In this document: piece after piece, positions 25,533-34,247 of the stretch
How positions within the stretch are numbered: the stretch's first letter is position 1
Layout of the letters: each line of letters begins with the position of its first letter
Assembly: GCA_030263665.1 (NCBI GenBank)
Contig: SZPK01000005.1
Location: forward strand, 62,001-126,000
Length of the DNA: 64,000 nt
Source of the DNA: Villigracilis sp024434165
Lineage (GTDB): Bacteria; Chloroflexota; Anaerolineae; Anaerolineales; Villigracilaceae
Direction of reading: 5' to 3'
Program-made: the position numbers and the translations under genes
The notes under the pieces: model-generated
What the model saw: only the letters and a program-made list of their open reading frames with translations
The model's database searches: none
Told to the model about the DNA's origin: nothing

Positions 25533-26750
25533 ATGAAAGTATTGCTCGTCGGAGTCGGAGGGGTGGGCGAGGCGATTGCCGCCATTGCCAAACCGCGCAA
25601 GTGGATGGAACTCATGGTGCTGGCGGATTACAACATCAAACGCGCCGGAGAGGTGCAGAAGAAACTCGGCGAACCGCAGCGCTTCCCGGTGGAGTTCATT
25701 GACGCCGGCAGCCAGGCGGATATTGAGGCGCTGGCAAAGAAATACCGGGTTGACCTCATCATGAACTCGGTGGACCCAATCTTCAACAAGCAGATTTTCG
25801 ACGCGGCATACAACGTCGGCGCGGCGTACATGGACATGGCGATGACCCTCTCCGAGCCGCATCCCACCGACCCGTTCAACCAGACCGGCGTGAAACTCGG
25901 CGATTACCAATTCGAAAAAGCCAAAGACTGGGAGAAGAAGGGGCTGCTCGCGCTCGTAGGCTGCGGCGTGGAGCCCGGCATGGCAGATGTCTTTGCGCGT
26001 TACGCCGCCGACCACCTCTTCGACGAAATCGAAGAAGTCGGCATCCGCGATGGCTCGAACATCACCATCGAAGGCTATGAATTTGCCCCCAACTTCTCGA
26101 TCTGGACAACCATCGAAGAGTGTCTCAACCCGCCGGTCATCTGGCAGGACGGCAGGTGGCATACCACCGCGCCGTTCTCCGAGCCGGAAGTGTTCGACTT
26201 CCCCGAAATCGGACCGGTGGAAGTCGTCAACGTGGAGCACGAAGAGGTCTTGCTGGTCCCGCGCTGGGTCAAGGCGAAGCGCGTCACATTCAAGTACGGG
26301 CTTGGCGACCAGTTCATCAATGTTTTGAAGACCCTGCACATGCTCGGTTTGGATAACAAGGAAAAGATCAACGTCAAGGGCGTGCAGGTTGCGCCGCGCG
26401 ACGTGGTGGCGGCTTGTCTGCCCGATCCAGCCCATCTCGGCGACAGGATGAAGGGAAAAACCTGCGCGGGGACGTGGGTAAAAGGCAAAAAAGACGGTAA
26501 GGCGCGCGAAGTCTATCTCTATCAGGTGGCGGATAACGCTCAGTGCATGAAAACCTGGGGCTGCCAGGCAGTCGTTGCGCAGACCGCCTTCGCCCCGGTG
26601 ATAGCAATGAACCTGATCGAACATGGTATCTGGAAAGGCGCGGGCGTCCTCGGACCGGAAGCCTTCCCGCCGGAGCCGTTCATGGAAAAAATGGCAGACT
26701 ACGGCTTCCCATACGGCATAAAAGAAATGACAAAGGAAACCGCTGTATAG
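25533..26750 (+). CDS. Saccharopine dehydrogenase family NAD(P)-dependent enzyme
   Basis: 405 residues. The N-terminal Rossmann fold starts VLLVGVGGVGEAIAAIA and is followed by DLIMNSVDPIFNKQIFDAA and GAAYMDMAMT. The catalytic-domain segment GLLALVGCGVEPGMADVFARYAAD fits the saccharopine dehydrogenase/carboxynorspermidine dehydrogenase superfamily. Possible reactions are reductive or oxidative steps on lysine, saccharopine or carboxyalkyl-polyamines. The surrounding polyamine genes make an amine substrate likely, but the exact reaction is unknown. The 163-base gap upstream (25370-25532) contains no gene. Confidence 0.8.
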   Translation: MKVLLVGVGGVGEAIAAIAKPRKWMELMVLADYNIKRAGEVQKKLGEPQRFPVEFIDAGSQADIEALAKKYRVDLIMNSVDPIFNKQIFDAAYNVGAAYMDMAMTLSEPHPTDPFNQTGVKLGDYQFEKAKDWEKKGLLALVGCGVEPGMADVFARYAADHLFDEIEEVGIRDGSNITIEGYEFAPNFSIWTTIEECLNPPVIWQDGRWHTTAPFSEPEVFDFPEIGPVEVVNVEHEEVLLVPRWVKAKRVTFKYGLGDQFINVLKTLHMLGLDNKEKINVKGVQVAPRDVVAACLPDPAHLGDRMKGKTCAGTWVKGKKDGKAREVYLYQVADNAQCMKTWGCQAVVAQTAFAPVIAMNLIEHGIWKGAGVLGPEAFPPEPFMEKMADYGFPYGIKEMTKETAV

Positions 26751-26830
26751 CGAGCGTAATGCGGACAAACGAGAGATCGTTTGTCCGCTAATTTTTTGTG
26801 AAGAAGGCATCTCATTCATCGGAGGGCAGT

Positions 26831-28426
26831 GTGGAAGAATATGCGTATTCAGGTTTGATCATCGGGGGTATCGTCGTCGTTCTGTTTGTGCGTTTGGCGA
26901 TCGGGTATTGGGCGTCGAAGCGGGTGCAGACCACCAACGATTACGTGCTTGCCGGCCGCCGCCTGCCGATCTGGATGGCGGCGCCGTCCATCATGGCGAC
27001 CTGGTTCGCGGCAGAAACGTTGATGGGCTCCAGTTCCGAGGCGTACAAATACGGGCTGCAAGGCGTCATCTTTGATCCATTTGGCGCGACCATGTGTTTG
27101 TTCCTCTCCGGGCTGTTGATTGTTCGTCTGGCACGCCGCGCGCAATATGTAACCATCATGGATTTCTTTCAACAACGTTATGGCACGACCATGTCAGTGG
27201 TGGGGACGATTGCCCAGATCATCGGATACTTTGGCTGGACCGCGGCGCAGATCGTGGCGGGCGGGGCGATCCTGCAGGCTTTGCTCGGTTGGGATCTCTC
27301 CGTGGGCATGGTTATGGTGGCTGGTATCGTGACCATCTACACCATGGCAGGCGGCTTGTGGGCGGATACTGCGCTCGATTTCATGCAGATGTTCCTGACA
27401 ATGGGCGGTTTGCTGATCATCTTTGGCGGTATCCTCTGGTCGGTGGGCGGGTTGGATAGTTTTGTCGGCATGGCGGGCGCGCAATACACGGACTATCCGT
27501 TTGCGATGGGTCCAACCGAAGCGGAAGGATATCTCGGCTATCAAGGCACAATGGGTTGGTTCTATTATGCCGCTGCGTGGATGGCGATTGGCTTTGGAAG
27601 CATCCCCGCGCAGGATTATCTCCAGCGCACCTGCGCCGCAAAAAACGAGAACGTGGCGGTCAAATCCACATACATTGCCGCGTTTCTCTACATCACTTTC
27701 GGCGTGCTTTCGCCTTTCATTGGGATGGCGGCATACTCCGCCATTGGACCGGAGATCGAGGCGGATCAGACGCAGTTTGTGCTGATCTCGATGGCGATGA
27801 AGTACCTGCACCCGATTCTGACCGCGCTCTTTGTGGCGGCGCTGGCATCGGCGTTGATGAGCACTTCGGATTCGTCCATGCTCGCCGGGGCGACGATGTT
27901 CACGGAGAACATCGTCAAGGTCTTCAAGCCCGACCTTTCCGATAAGACGCAGCTGCTTCTCACGCGCCTCGCGCTGGTGGTGAGCGGCGTGCTGAGCCTG
28001 TCCATTGCGCTGTGGGCGGAGACGATCTATGAACTGGCGGTGTTGGCGAATACCTGCATTCTGGTCGGGATGGTCGCGCCGTACGTCATCGGCTTGTATT
28101 GGAAGAAAGCCAATCACGTCGGCGCGCTGGCTTCCTTCTTTGCGGGTTCGCTCTCGTGGGTTTTCCTCTCGATGTATTACTACAAAGAGACCTTCGTCAT
28201 CTGTGAGGGCGATTTGTACTGCTCGCTGTGGGATGCGGTCTACATCGCCTCGACGCCGGCATTCGTCATCTCGGTGGCGGCGTTCATCATGGTTTCGCTG
28301 GCGACCGGAAAGCTCGACCCGCCCAAAGTGTTGAAAAACATCTACGGCAAGCCGGTGGATATGAAACATGCGCTTGGCTGGAGTCATCTCAACGAAGAAC
28401 CGAAGGAGGCAACTGCAGTGGATTGA
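26831..28426 (+). CDS. Sodium:solute symporter family transporter
   Basis: 531 residues with about 13 membrane segments (SSS/SLC5 family). Early segments read GIVVVLFVRLAIGYWASKRV, then TTNDYVLAGRRLPIWMAAPS and ATWFAAETLMGSSSEAYKYG, which match the sodium-binding core, and ALASALMSTSDSSMLAGATM corresponds to the conserved TM8 region. Substrates in this family include amino acids, pantothenate, sugars and carboxylates. Context suggests an amino acid or amine. I chose the GTG at 26831 because GGAGGGCAGT stands before it; the frame is open to a GTG at 26798. Confidence 0.87.
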   Translation: MEEYAYSGLIIGGIVVVLFVRLAIGYWASKRVQTTNDYVLAGRRLPIWMAAPSIMATWFAAETLMGSSSEAYKYGLQGVIFDPFGATMCLFLSGLLIVRLARRAQYVTIMDFFQQRYGTTMSVVGTIAQIIGYFGWTAAQIVAGGAILQALLGWDLSVGMVMVAGIVTIYTMAGGLWADTALDFMQMFLTMGGLLIIFGGILWSVGGLDSFVGMAGAQYTDYPFAMGPTEAEGYLGYQGTMGWFYYAAAWMAIGFGSIPAQDYLQRTCAAKNENVAVKSTYIAAFLYITFGVLSPFIGMAAYSAIGPEIEADQTQFVLISMAMKYLHPILTALFVAALASALMSTSDSSMLAGATMFTENIVKVFKPDLSDKTQLLLTRLALVVSGVLSLSIALWAETIYELAVLANTCILVGMVAPYVIGLYWKKANHVGALASFFAGSLSWVFLSMYYYKETFVICEGDLYCSLWDAVYIASTPAFVISVAAFIMVSLATGKLDPPKVLKNIYGKPVDMKHALGWSHLNEEPKEATAVD

Positions 28427-28442
28427 GTTCCTGACGGGTGTC

Positions 28443-28485
28443 CGCGCTCCAGGGCGGGGTGTAGGTGTAACCGCTTTGGAGCGCG
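28443..28485. other. Inverted repeat downstream of the symporter gene
   Basis: CGCGCTCCA (28443-28451) and TGGAGCGCG (28477-28485) form a perfect 9-bp stem with a 25-base loop. No T-run follows, so it is not a classic terminator. It may slow or end symporter transcription or be a protein-binding site. The rest of 28427-28668 shows only the promoter of the next gene. Confidence 0.4.
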
Positions 28486-28610
28486 TTGCTTTCGGGTAGG
28501 AAAATGCCGAATGGGGTCGAGGCAGCTGTCGGTTGGGAAAGAGGCGCGGCGTTCTGTGTTGGAAAACACTTAATCAAGGACGGCTTTCTGTCGCTTTCGG
28601 CAATGTTCGG

Positions 28611-28640
28611 TTGTGGAAAGTCCGACCGATTCGTTATAAT
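28611..28640 (+). promoter_or_regulatory. Promoter for the first aldehyde:ferredoxin oxidoreductase
   Basis: TTGTGG (28611-28616) and TATAAT (28635-28640) are 18 bases apart. The -10 box is perfect. It lies 29 bases before the ATG at 28669, giving this gene its own promoter. Confidence 0.6.
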
Positions 28641-28668
28641 TCAACAAACAATTCATTCGGAGGATGCC

Positions 28669-30576
28669 ATGCCAAACGGTTATAACGGGAAAATCCTGCA
28701 CGTTGATTTGACAAAGGGCGCGTTGACGGTGGAGGAGCCGGACGAGGCTTTTTATCGCAAGTATATGGGCGGAAGCGCGATGGGGATGTATTACATCCTG
28801 CGCGACATGCCGAAAGGCGCCGACCCGCTGGGACCCGATAATGTCCTGACCTTGATGACGGGCGTGACAACGGGCGCGGCGATCTCGGGGCAGAGCCGTT
28901 TGAACGCAAACGCCAAGTCGCCCATCAGTGGCGGCATCGGCGATTCGCAGAGCGGCGGTTTCTTCCCTGCGGAGTTGAAGTTTGCGGGCTTCGACGGGAT
29001 TGTGGTCAAAGGGAAATCACCCAAGCCGGTGTACCTGGCGATCATCGAAGGCAAGGCGGAGCTGCGCGATGCGGCGCATTTGATGGGGAAGAAGTCGGGG
29101 GAGGTGGACGACATCATCCACAAGGAAGTGGATCCGAAAGCGGAAATTTTGCAGCATGGGCTTGGCGCGGAAAACGGCGTGTTGTTCTCGTCGCTGGTCA
29201 GCATGTCCAACCGTCACAACGGGCGCACGGGTATGGGGCTGGTGATGGCATCCAAGAATTTGAAGGCTGTTGTGGCGCGCGGCACGAAAAAACCGAAACT
29301 GGCGGATTCTAAAGCCCTTGCCGCTTTGAATAAGACGGGTCCGAAGATTTTGCCCGATAACCCCGATATGCCCGGGTTGGCGAATGACGGCACGGCAACG
29401 GTGGTCATGTTCCAGAACACAATCGGTTCGCTCCCAACCCGCAACTACGGCGAAGGTCAGTTTGAACACTGTGAAGACATCAGCGGCGAGAAAATGTCTG
29501 CCACGATCTTGAAGGATCGCGATACCTGCTATGCGTGCGTGGTGCGCTGCAAGCGTGTGGTCGAGGTGAAGGATGGCGCGTATCTCGCCGAGCCGCGCTA
29601 CGGCGGTCCCGAATACGAGACCATTGGAACTTTCGGTTCCTATTGCGGGATTGACAACCTTGCGGCGATTGCCACTGCGAACCAGATTTGCAATGAATAT
29701 GCGGTGGATACGATTGCCGCTGGCGCGACCATTGCCTTTGCGATGGAATGCTATGAGAACGGTGTGATCACCAAAGAACAGACGGGGGGCATTGAACTCA
29801 AGTTTGGTGATGCGGACGCCATGCTCAAGGCGTTGAAAGCGATGGTGAACGCCGAAGGTGAATTCGGCAAGGCGTTGGCGCAAGGCTCCGAACGCGCCGC
29901 AAAAATCTGGGGCAATGGCGCAGAAGAATTCCTCATCACGGTCAAGGGCGCGGAGGCTCCCGCTCACATGCCGCAAGCCAAGCGCTCGCTGGGTTTGATT
30001 TATGCGGTCAATCCCTTCGGTGCGGATCACCAGTCCTCCGAGCATGACCCGTATTACGAAGAAGGCGTTGCCGATTTGAACCTTAACCGCCTCAAGATGC
30101 TTGGACTTGGGACGCCTCAACCGAACCTCAGCCTGACTCCGGAAAAGGTGCGCTTCGCCTACCTGACCGAGGTCTTCTACTCGATGCTTGACTCGGTCGA
30201 ATTGTGCCAGTTTGTCTTCGGTCCCGCGTGGACGTTGTACGGTCCTGCTGAAACCGTTGAGATGATTCGCGCGGTGACAGGCTGGGATGTGACGGTGGAG
30301 GAGTTGATGGCGGTCGGCGAACGACGCTTGAACCTCTTCCGCACCTTCAATGCCCGCGAAGGGCTTGCCCGCAATGCGGATAAACTGCCGAAGAAGTTCT
30401 TCAAGGCTTTGAAGGGAACGGGTCCCACCGCAGGCATCGCCCTGACTCACGAGGAAGTTGACTCCGCCATTGATGAATACTACCGCCTGGCAGGCTGGAC
30501 GAACGACGGCGTTCCCACCCGCGAGACGCTGAAGAAGCACGACATCGAGTGGGCGGCGGAGTATTTGCCGGCGTGA
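28669..30576 (+). CDS. aor: Aldehyde:ferredoxin oxidoreductase (tungsten enzyme)
   Basis: 635 residues, close to the usual 600-630. The N-terminal domain begins GYNGKILHVDLTKGAL and contains TGAAISGQSRLNANAKSP and HNGRTGMGLVMASKNLK, which belong to the tungstopterin-binding region. The [4Fe-4S] ligands are C-x2-C-x3-C at about 287-294 (CYACVVRC) and a fourth Cys near 512 (VELCQF). It oxidises aldehydes to acids and reduces ferredoxin. The frame continues far upstream, but the ATG at 28669 has GGAGGA before it and matches the family N-terminus. It probably clears aldehydes made by the nearby aminotransferases. An own promoter is present. Confidence 0.93.
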   Translation: MPNGYNGKILHVDLTKGALTVEEPDEAFYRKYMGGSAMGMYYILRDMPKGADPLGPDNVLTLMTGVTTGAAISGQSRLNANAKSPISGGIGDSQSGGFFPAELKFAGFDGIVVKGKSPKPVYLAIIEGKAELRDAAHLMGKKSGEVDDIIHKEVDPKAEILQHGLGAENGVLFSSLVSMSNRHNGRTGMGLVMASKNLKAVVARGTKKPKLADSKALAALNKTGPKILPDNPDMPGLANDGTATVVMFQNTIGSLPTRNYGEGQFEHCEDISGEKMSATILKDRDTCYACVVRCKRVVEVKDGAYLAEPRYGGPEYETIGTFGSYCGIDNLAAIATANQICNEYAVDTIAAGATIAFAMECYENGVITKEQTGGIELKFGDADAMLKALKAMVNAEGEFGKALAQGSERAAKIWGNGAEEFLITVKGAEAPAHMPQAKRSLGLIYAVNPFGADHQSSEHDPYYEEGVADLNLNRLKMLGLGTPQPNLSLTPEKVRFAYLTEVFYSMLDSVELCQFVFGPAWTLYGPAETVEMIRAVTGWDVTVEELMAVGERRLNLFRTFNAREGLARNADKLPKKFFKALKGTGPTAGIALTHEEVDSAIDEYYRLAGWTNDGVPTRETLKKHDIEWAAEYLPA

Positions 30577-30630
30577 AGATATGAGAATTAGAAGATTGGA
30601 GATTGGATCGTTGTAATTGGTAATTGAGTA

Positions 30631-30666
30631 ATTGGGGATGGGACGGTGAGTCTCATCCCCAATTTT
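30631..30666. terminator. Hairpin terminator between converging genes
   Basis: ATTGGGGATG (30631-30640) pairs with CATCCCCAAT (30654-30663) and is followed by TTT, so it could act for the oxidoreductase and, read backwards, for the small minus-strand operon. The bases before it (30583-30630) are a degenerate run of units such as GTAATTGA and GTAATTGG. Confidence 0.6.
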
Positions 30667-30676
30667 GCGACAGGAG

Positions 30677-30898
30677 TCAGGCTGTCACCAGCGCCTGTTC
30701 AACTTCCAGAGGAAGTTCAAGAAAGACGAAGTGACTGGTGTGATATAGGTAGTCTTCCCCGCTTTCGTCAATGATTCTTACGAAATCGTCCTTTTCTGCG
30801 CGTTGATCAGGAACGACTTCGTAGATTTTTCGCAGGATTAGGGATGCCTCATAGTTTTTGTTATTAATGCAGATAACGTATTTTTTGTGTGCGCTCAT
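30677..30898 (-). CDS. Small conserved protein, second of a two-gene unit
   Basis: 73 residues, soluble. It has YVICINNKNYEASLILRKIY, then an acidic stretch (EKDDFVRIIDESGEDYLY) and a hydrophobic end (FVFLELPLEVEQAL). I recall similar proteins in cyanobacteria and Chloroflexota, next to a partner like the gene just upstream, but no function is known to me. It starts two bases after the stop of that partner. The size and layout recall toxin-antitoxin modules, although neither protein fits a toxin family I recognise. Confidence 0.7.
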   Translation of the reverse strand: MSAHKKYVICINNKNYEASLILRKIYEVVPDQRAEKDDFVRIIDESGEDYLYHTSHFVFLELPLEVEQALVTA

Positions 30899-30900
30899 GA

Positions 30901-31137
30901 TTATTCGTCCAGGTAATGTTTGATTTTCATGTCTCGTTTACCGATTCCGTGCGCCTCATACCAGTGAAGCTCAACGCGGCGTAGTTGTCCGTTTGGAAGT
31001 TTAACAGTTGCAATGCCTTTGAGTTTTCTCCAGCGTCCGCGCCCATGTGTTTTTTGTAAATATTCAAGCGCGCAAATACTTGAGCCGACCGCTATGATTT
31101 CGATGTTTTCGACGCCGCCAATGATTTCGAAATCCAT
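30901..31137 (-). CDS. Small conserved basic protein, first of a two-gene unit
   Basis: 78 residues, beta-rich and basic. Characteristic pieces are IIGGVENIEIIAVGSSI, GRGRWRKLKGIATVKLPNG and the C-terminal VELHWYEAHGIGKRDMKIK. I recognise this as a widespread conserved hypothetical family in cyanobacteria and Chloroflexota, usually next to a partner like the gene downstream. The basic GRGRWRKLKG segment could bind nucleic acid, which is only inference. It is divergent from the GABA-type aminotransferase, with 71 bases between them. Confidence 0.7.
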   Translation of the reverse strand: MDFEIIGGVENIEIIAVGSSICALEYLQKTHGRGRWRKLKGIATVKLPNGQLRRVELHWYEAHGIGKRDMKIKHYLDE

Positions 31138-31208
31138 GAATGAAGTTTAACATGTTGGCCAATTGAACGCAAGCAGGTGAACGAAATTTTCAATAAAAAA
31201 GGAATCCC

Positions 31209-32492
31209 ATGACCAGCCAGCTCTATCAAGACAACTTCCCCCACATGACTCCCGCGTGGAGTCGAATTTTCAACTTCGTCGCCGAGCGCGCCGAGGGTTC
31301 GTACATCTACACCGACGACGGCAGGAAACTGCTCGATTTCACCAGCGGAATTGGCGTCACGAACACCGGTCACTGCCACCCCAAAGTCGTGGAGGCAATC
31401 CGCGAGCAGGCAGGGCTGTTCCTGCACGCGCAGGCGAACATCGTCATTCACAAGCCGATGCTGCAACTCATCGAGGAACTGCGGAAGATTGTCCCGCCCT
31501 CGATTGACAGTTTTTATTTTGCCAACTCCGGCGCGGAGGCATTGGAGAATGCAGTAAAGATTGCGAAAGTGACGACGGGCAGGCAGAATGTGATCGTGTT
31601 CAGCGGTTCGTTTCACGGGCGCACTCATGCCGCGATGGCGTTGACCACCTCCAAGACGATCTATCGTGCGGGGTTTGCACCGCTTATGGCGGGAGTGTAC
31701 GTCGCGCCGTTCCCGTATGCGTTCAACCTGGGAATGAGCGAGGAGGAAGCCAGCCAATATGCTTTGGAGCAGTTGGAATACCTGCTCGCTTCGCAGACCG
31801 CGCCGAAGGAGACCGCCGCGATTCTGATTGAATCTGTATTGGGCGAAGGCGGCTATGTCGTCCCGCCTGTTTCGTTCATGAAGGGATTGCGCGCGATTTG
31901 CGACAAATACGGCATCATGCTCATTTTCGACGAAGTCCAATCGGGCTTTGGGCGCACGGGGAAATGGTTTGCGCTGGAGCATTTTGGCGTCGTGCCAGAC
32001 ATAATGACAGTGGCGAAGGGAATCGCTTCGGGTATGCCGCTCTCCGGTGTGTTCAGCCGCACGGACATCATGAAGAAACTCGATGTCGGTTCCATCGGCG
32101 GCACCTATGGCGGGAACGCGGTCGCCTGCGCGGCGGGAGTCGCCACCATCCGCGCGATGCGGGAGGACAAGATGATCGAGAACGCTGCCGAACGCGGTAT
32201 CCAATTGATGACGGGGCTGCGCAAATTGCAGGAGGAATATCCGCAGATCGGCGATGTGCGCGGGCTGGGGCTGATGGTCGGTACCGAGTTCATCGTGGAC
32301 GGCAGCCAGGCGAAAGCCAAGCAATTGGTGAAGGACGTGATCCATACCGCCGAGGAAAAGGGAATGCTGCTTCTTTCCTGCGGAACATACGATAACACCC
32401 TGCGCTGGATTCCGCCGTTGAATGTGACGGGCGAGCAAATCAACGATGGCTTGAAGATATTTGGCGATGCTTTGAAGGAAACTATAAAGTAG
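31209..32492 (+). CDS. gabT: Class III aminotransferase, 4-aminobutyrate type
   Basis: 427 residues. Motifs: FTSGIGVTNTGHCHPKVVEA, NSGAEALENAVKIAKVTTGR, FSGSFHGRTHAAMALT, FDEVQSGFGRTGKWFA and the Schiff-base Lys in TVAKGIASGMPLSGVF. This pattern is that of 4-aminobutyrate and related omega-amino-acid aminotransferases. GABA would be the next intermediate after putrescine deamination and aldehyde oxidation, so the role fits the neighbourhood. Ornithine or 5-aminovalerate are other candidates. Its TAG stop runs directly into a heptad repeat. Confidence 0.78.
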   Translation: MTSQLYQDNFPHMTPAWSRIFNFVAERAEGSYIYTDDGRKLLDFTSGIGVTNTGHCHPKVVEAIREQAGLFLHAQANIVIHKPMLQLIEELRKIVPPSIDSFYFANSGAEALENAVKIAKVTTGRQNVIVFSGSFHGRTHAAMALTTSKTIYRAGFAPLMAGVYVAPFPYAFNLGMSEEEASQYALEQLEYLLASQTAPKETAAILIESVLGEGGYVVPPVSFMKGLRAICDKYGIMLIFDEVQSGFGRTGKWFALEHFGVVPDIMTVAKGIASGMPLSGVFSRTDIMKKLDVGSIGGTYGGNAVACAAGVATIRAMREDKMIENAAERGIQLMTGLRKLQEEYPQIGDVRGLGLMVGTEFIVDGSQAKAKQLVKDVIHTAEEKGMLLLSCGTYDNTLRWIPPLNVTGEQINDGLKIFGDALKETIK

Positions 32493-32532
32493 TCTAAAGT
32501 CGAAGGTCAAAAGGTTGCGACTATTGACCTTC
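32492..32532. repeat. Heptad-type intergenic repeat with hairpin
   Basis: GTCTAAA, GTCGAAG, GTCAAAA run from the last base of the preceding TAG stop. GAAGGTCAA (32502-32510) pairs perfectly with TTGACCTTC (32524-32532). It is the same unit type (GTYRAAR) as the elements at 16078 and 17469. Confidence 0.75.
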
Positions 32533-32552
32533 ATCTGCCTCTTGCGAAGATC

Positions 32553-33911
32553 ATGACCCCCACACTCAATCGAACCAAACTCACCCAGCTTTTGCAAGCG
32601 GAAGAACAACTCTTTCACAAGAACCACCCCAAATCCTACGAACTGTACCAGCGCGCGCGCAAGTCGCTGCACGGCGGCGTGCCAATGCTGTGGATGGTTC
32701 GCTGGGCGGGGTCATTTCCCGTCTTTGTCAAAGAGGCGAAAGGCGCGCGCTTCACCGACGTGGACGGCAATTCCTACATTGATTTTTGTCTCGGCGACAC
32801 AGGCGCGATGACGGGTCACAGCCCCGATGCCACCGTCCAAGCCGTCAATGAGCAAATTCAAAAAGGCATCACACTCATGCTGCCGTATGAAGATGTGATT
32901 TGGGTGGGGGAGGAACTTCAGCGCCGCTTCAAACTTCCGTATTGGCAGTTCGCCCTCACCGCCACCGACGCGAATCGTTTCGCGCTGCGCATGGCGCGCA
33001 TGATCACCGGGCGGCAAAAAATCCTGGTCTTCAATTATTGCTATCACGGCTCGGTGGACGAAACCCTGATCGCCCTCGATGAAGAAGGCACGCCCATTCC
33101 GCGCCCCAACAATATGGGTCCGCAAATTGACCCGCGCGAGACCAGCAAGGTGATCGAGTTCAATGATGTCGCCGCGCTCGAGACCGCCCTCTCCGCCCGC
33201 GATGTCGCCGCTGTCCTCGCCGAGCCTGCCATGACCAACATCGGCATCATCCACCCGGAGCCTGGTTATCATGATGCGCTGCGCGAGTTGACGCGCAAGT
33301 ATGGGACCTATCTCATCATTGACGAGACGCACACCATCTGCACGGGTCCCGGCGGATACACCGCCTCGTTCGGACTTCAGCCTGATTTCCTGACCCTGGG
33401 CAAGCCCCTCGCTGGAGGCGTTCCTGCCGCCGTGTATGGCTTTACCGAAGAAGTCTCGCAAGCCTTCGCCGCCAAACTCGCCGTGGACGATGCCGACGTA
33501 GGCGGCATCGGCGGGACGCTGGCGGGCAACGCTCTCTCGATTGCGGCGATGAAAGCCACACTCCAGCATGTGCTGACCGACGAGTTCTATGCCAGGGCGG
33601 TGAAGTTGCAGGAACAGTTCACAGCGGGAGTCGAAGGCGTCATTGCAGAATACAACCTCCCCTGGATCGTGAAGCGTCTGGGCAACCGCTCCGAGTATTG
33701 GTTCCGTCCCGCTCCTCCCAAAAACGGCGGGGAGGCGCACGCGGCGGTTGATCCCGAATTGGATCGCTACATGCACCTCTTTGCCCTCAATCGCGGCATC
33801 CTGATGACGCCCTTCCACAACATGGCTTTGATCTCACCCGACATCTCCCCGGTTGACGTGGATTACCACACAAAGGTTTTCCGCGAGGCAGTGCAGAGTT
33901 TGTTTGGATAG
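32553..33911 (+). CDS. Class III aminotransferase, aminomutase-like branch
   Basis: 452 residues. PLP features: LTATDANRFALRMARMITGR, FNYCYHGSVDET, IIDETHTICTGPGGYTA and the Schiff-base Lys in LTLGKPLAGGVPAAVYGF. The DETHT variant, in place of the common DEVQTG, and the long N-terminal region (EEQLFHKNHPKSYELYQRA) set it apart from the other aminotransferases here. The substrate is unknown. It may provide the aldehyde for the second ferredoxin oxidoreductase, from which it is separated by the VapBC pair. The promoter of that pair lies partly inside its last codons. Confidence 0.8.
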   Translation: MTPTLNRTKLTQLLQAEEQLFHKNHPKSYELYQRARKSLHGGVPMLWMVRWAGSFPVFVKEAKGARFTDVDGNSYIDFCLGDTGAMTGHSPDATVQAVNEQIQKGITLMLPYEDVIWVGEELQRRFKLPYWQFALTATDANRFALRMARMITGRQKILVFNYCYHGSVDETLIALDEEGTPIPRPNNMGPQIDPRETSKVIEFNDVAALETALSARDVAAVLAEPAMTNIGIIHPEPGYHDALRELTRKYGTYLIIDETHTICTGPGGYTASFGLQPDFLTLGKPLAGGVPAAVYGFTEEVSQAFAAKLAVDDADVGGIGGTLAGNALSIAAMKATLQHVLTDEFYARAVKLQEQFTAGVEGVIAEYNLPWIVKRLGNRSEYWFRPAPPKNGGEAHAAVDPELDRYMHLFALNRGILMTPFHNMALISPDISPVDVDYHTKVFREAVQSLFG

Positions 33912-33938
33912 CCCTCGTGATGTATAATGTGATGTATA
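33900..33938 (+). promoter_or_regulatory. Promoter and likely operator of the VapBC pair
   Basis: TTGTTT (33900-33905) and TATAAT (33923-33928) are separated by 17 bases. TGATGTATA occurs twice (33918-33926, 33930-33938) with a 12-base period over the -10 box, a fitting site for a ribbon-helix-helix repressor. An AGGAG site follows at 33943-33947. Confidence 0.65.
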
Positions 33939-33953
33939 GCACAGGAGCGTTAT

Positions 33954-34247
33954 ATGTCCCAAATGGTGCGCAAGCAAATCTACATTCAAAAAGACCAAGA
34001 AGCGCGTCTGAAACGTGTTGCTGAGGCGCGGGGCGTGAGTGAGGCGGAAATTATCCGCCGCGCCCTGGAAAATGAATTGAAACGGGCGGGGTATCGTCTT
34101 GCCTACGACAGCGAGGCGATGAAGCGTCTTTATCAGGCAATGCTCGACCAGGATAAAAAACCTCCCGTGCCTAGAAGTAAGCGCAATTGGACGCGGGAGG
34201 AATTATACGAAGATCGCATGAAGCGCTATGACCGTCGTTCTTCTTGA
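33954..34247 (+). CDS. vapB: Ribbon-helix-helix antitoxin, VapB-like
   Basis: 97 residues. The N-terminal strand and two helices (KQIYIQKDQEARLKRVAEARGVSEAEIIRRALENEL) form a CopG/MetJ-like ribbon-helix-helix DNA-binding domain. The C-terminal part (about 60-97) is charged and probably wraps the toxin. It overlaps the PIN-domain gene by 20 bases, the usual arrangement for toxin-antitoxin pairs. Direct repeats over its promoter suggest autoregulation. Confidence 0.85.
   Translation: MSQMVRKQIYIQKDQEARLKRVAEARGVSEAEIIRRALENELKRAGYRLAYDSEAMKRLYQAMLDQDKKPPVPRSKRNWTREELYEDRMKRYDRRSS

Noticed and set aside
31092..32672. 526-residue minus-strand frame over gabT
   Set aside because: It is a shadow of a class III aminotransferase with intact PLP motifs.
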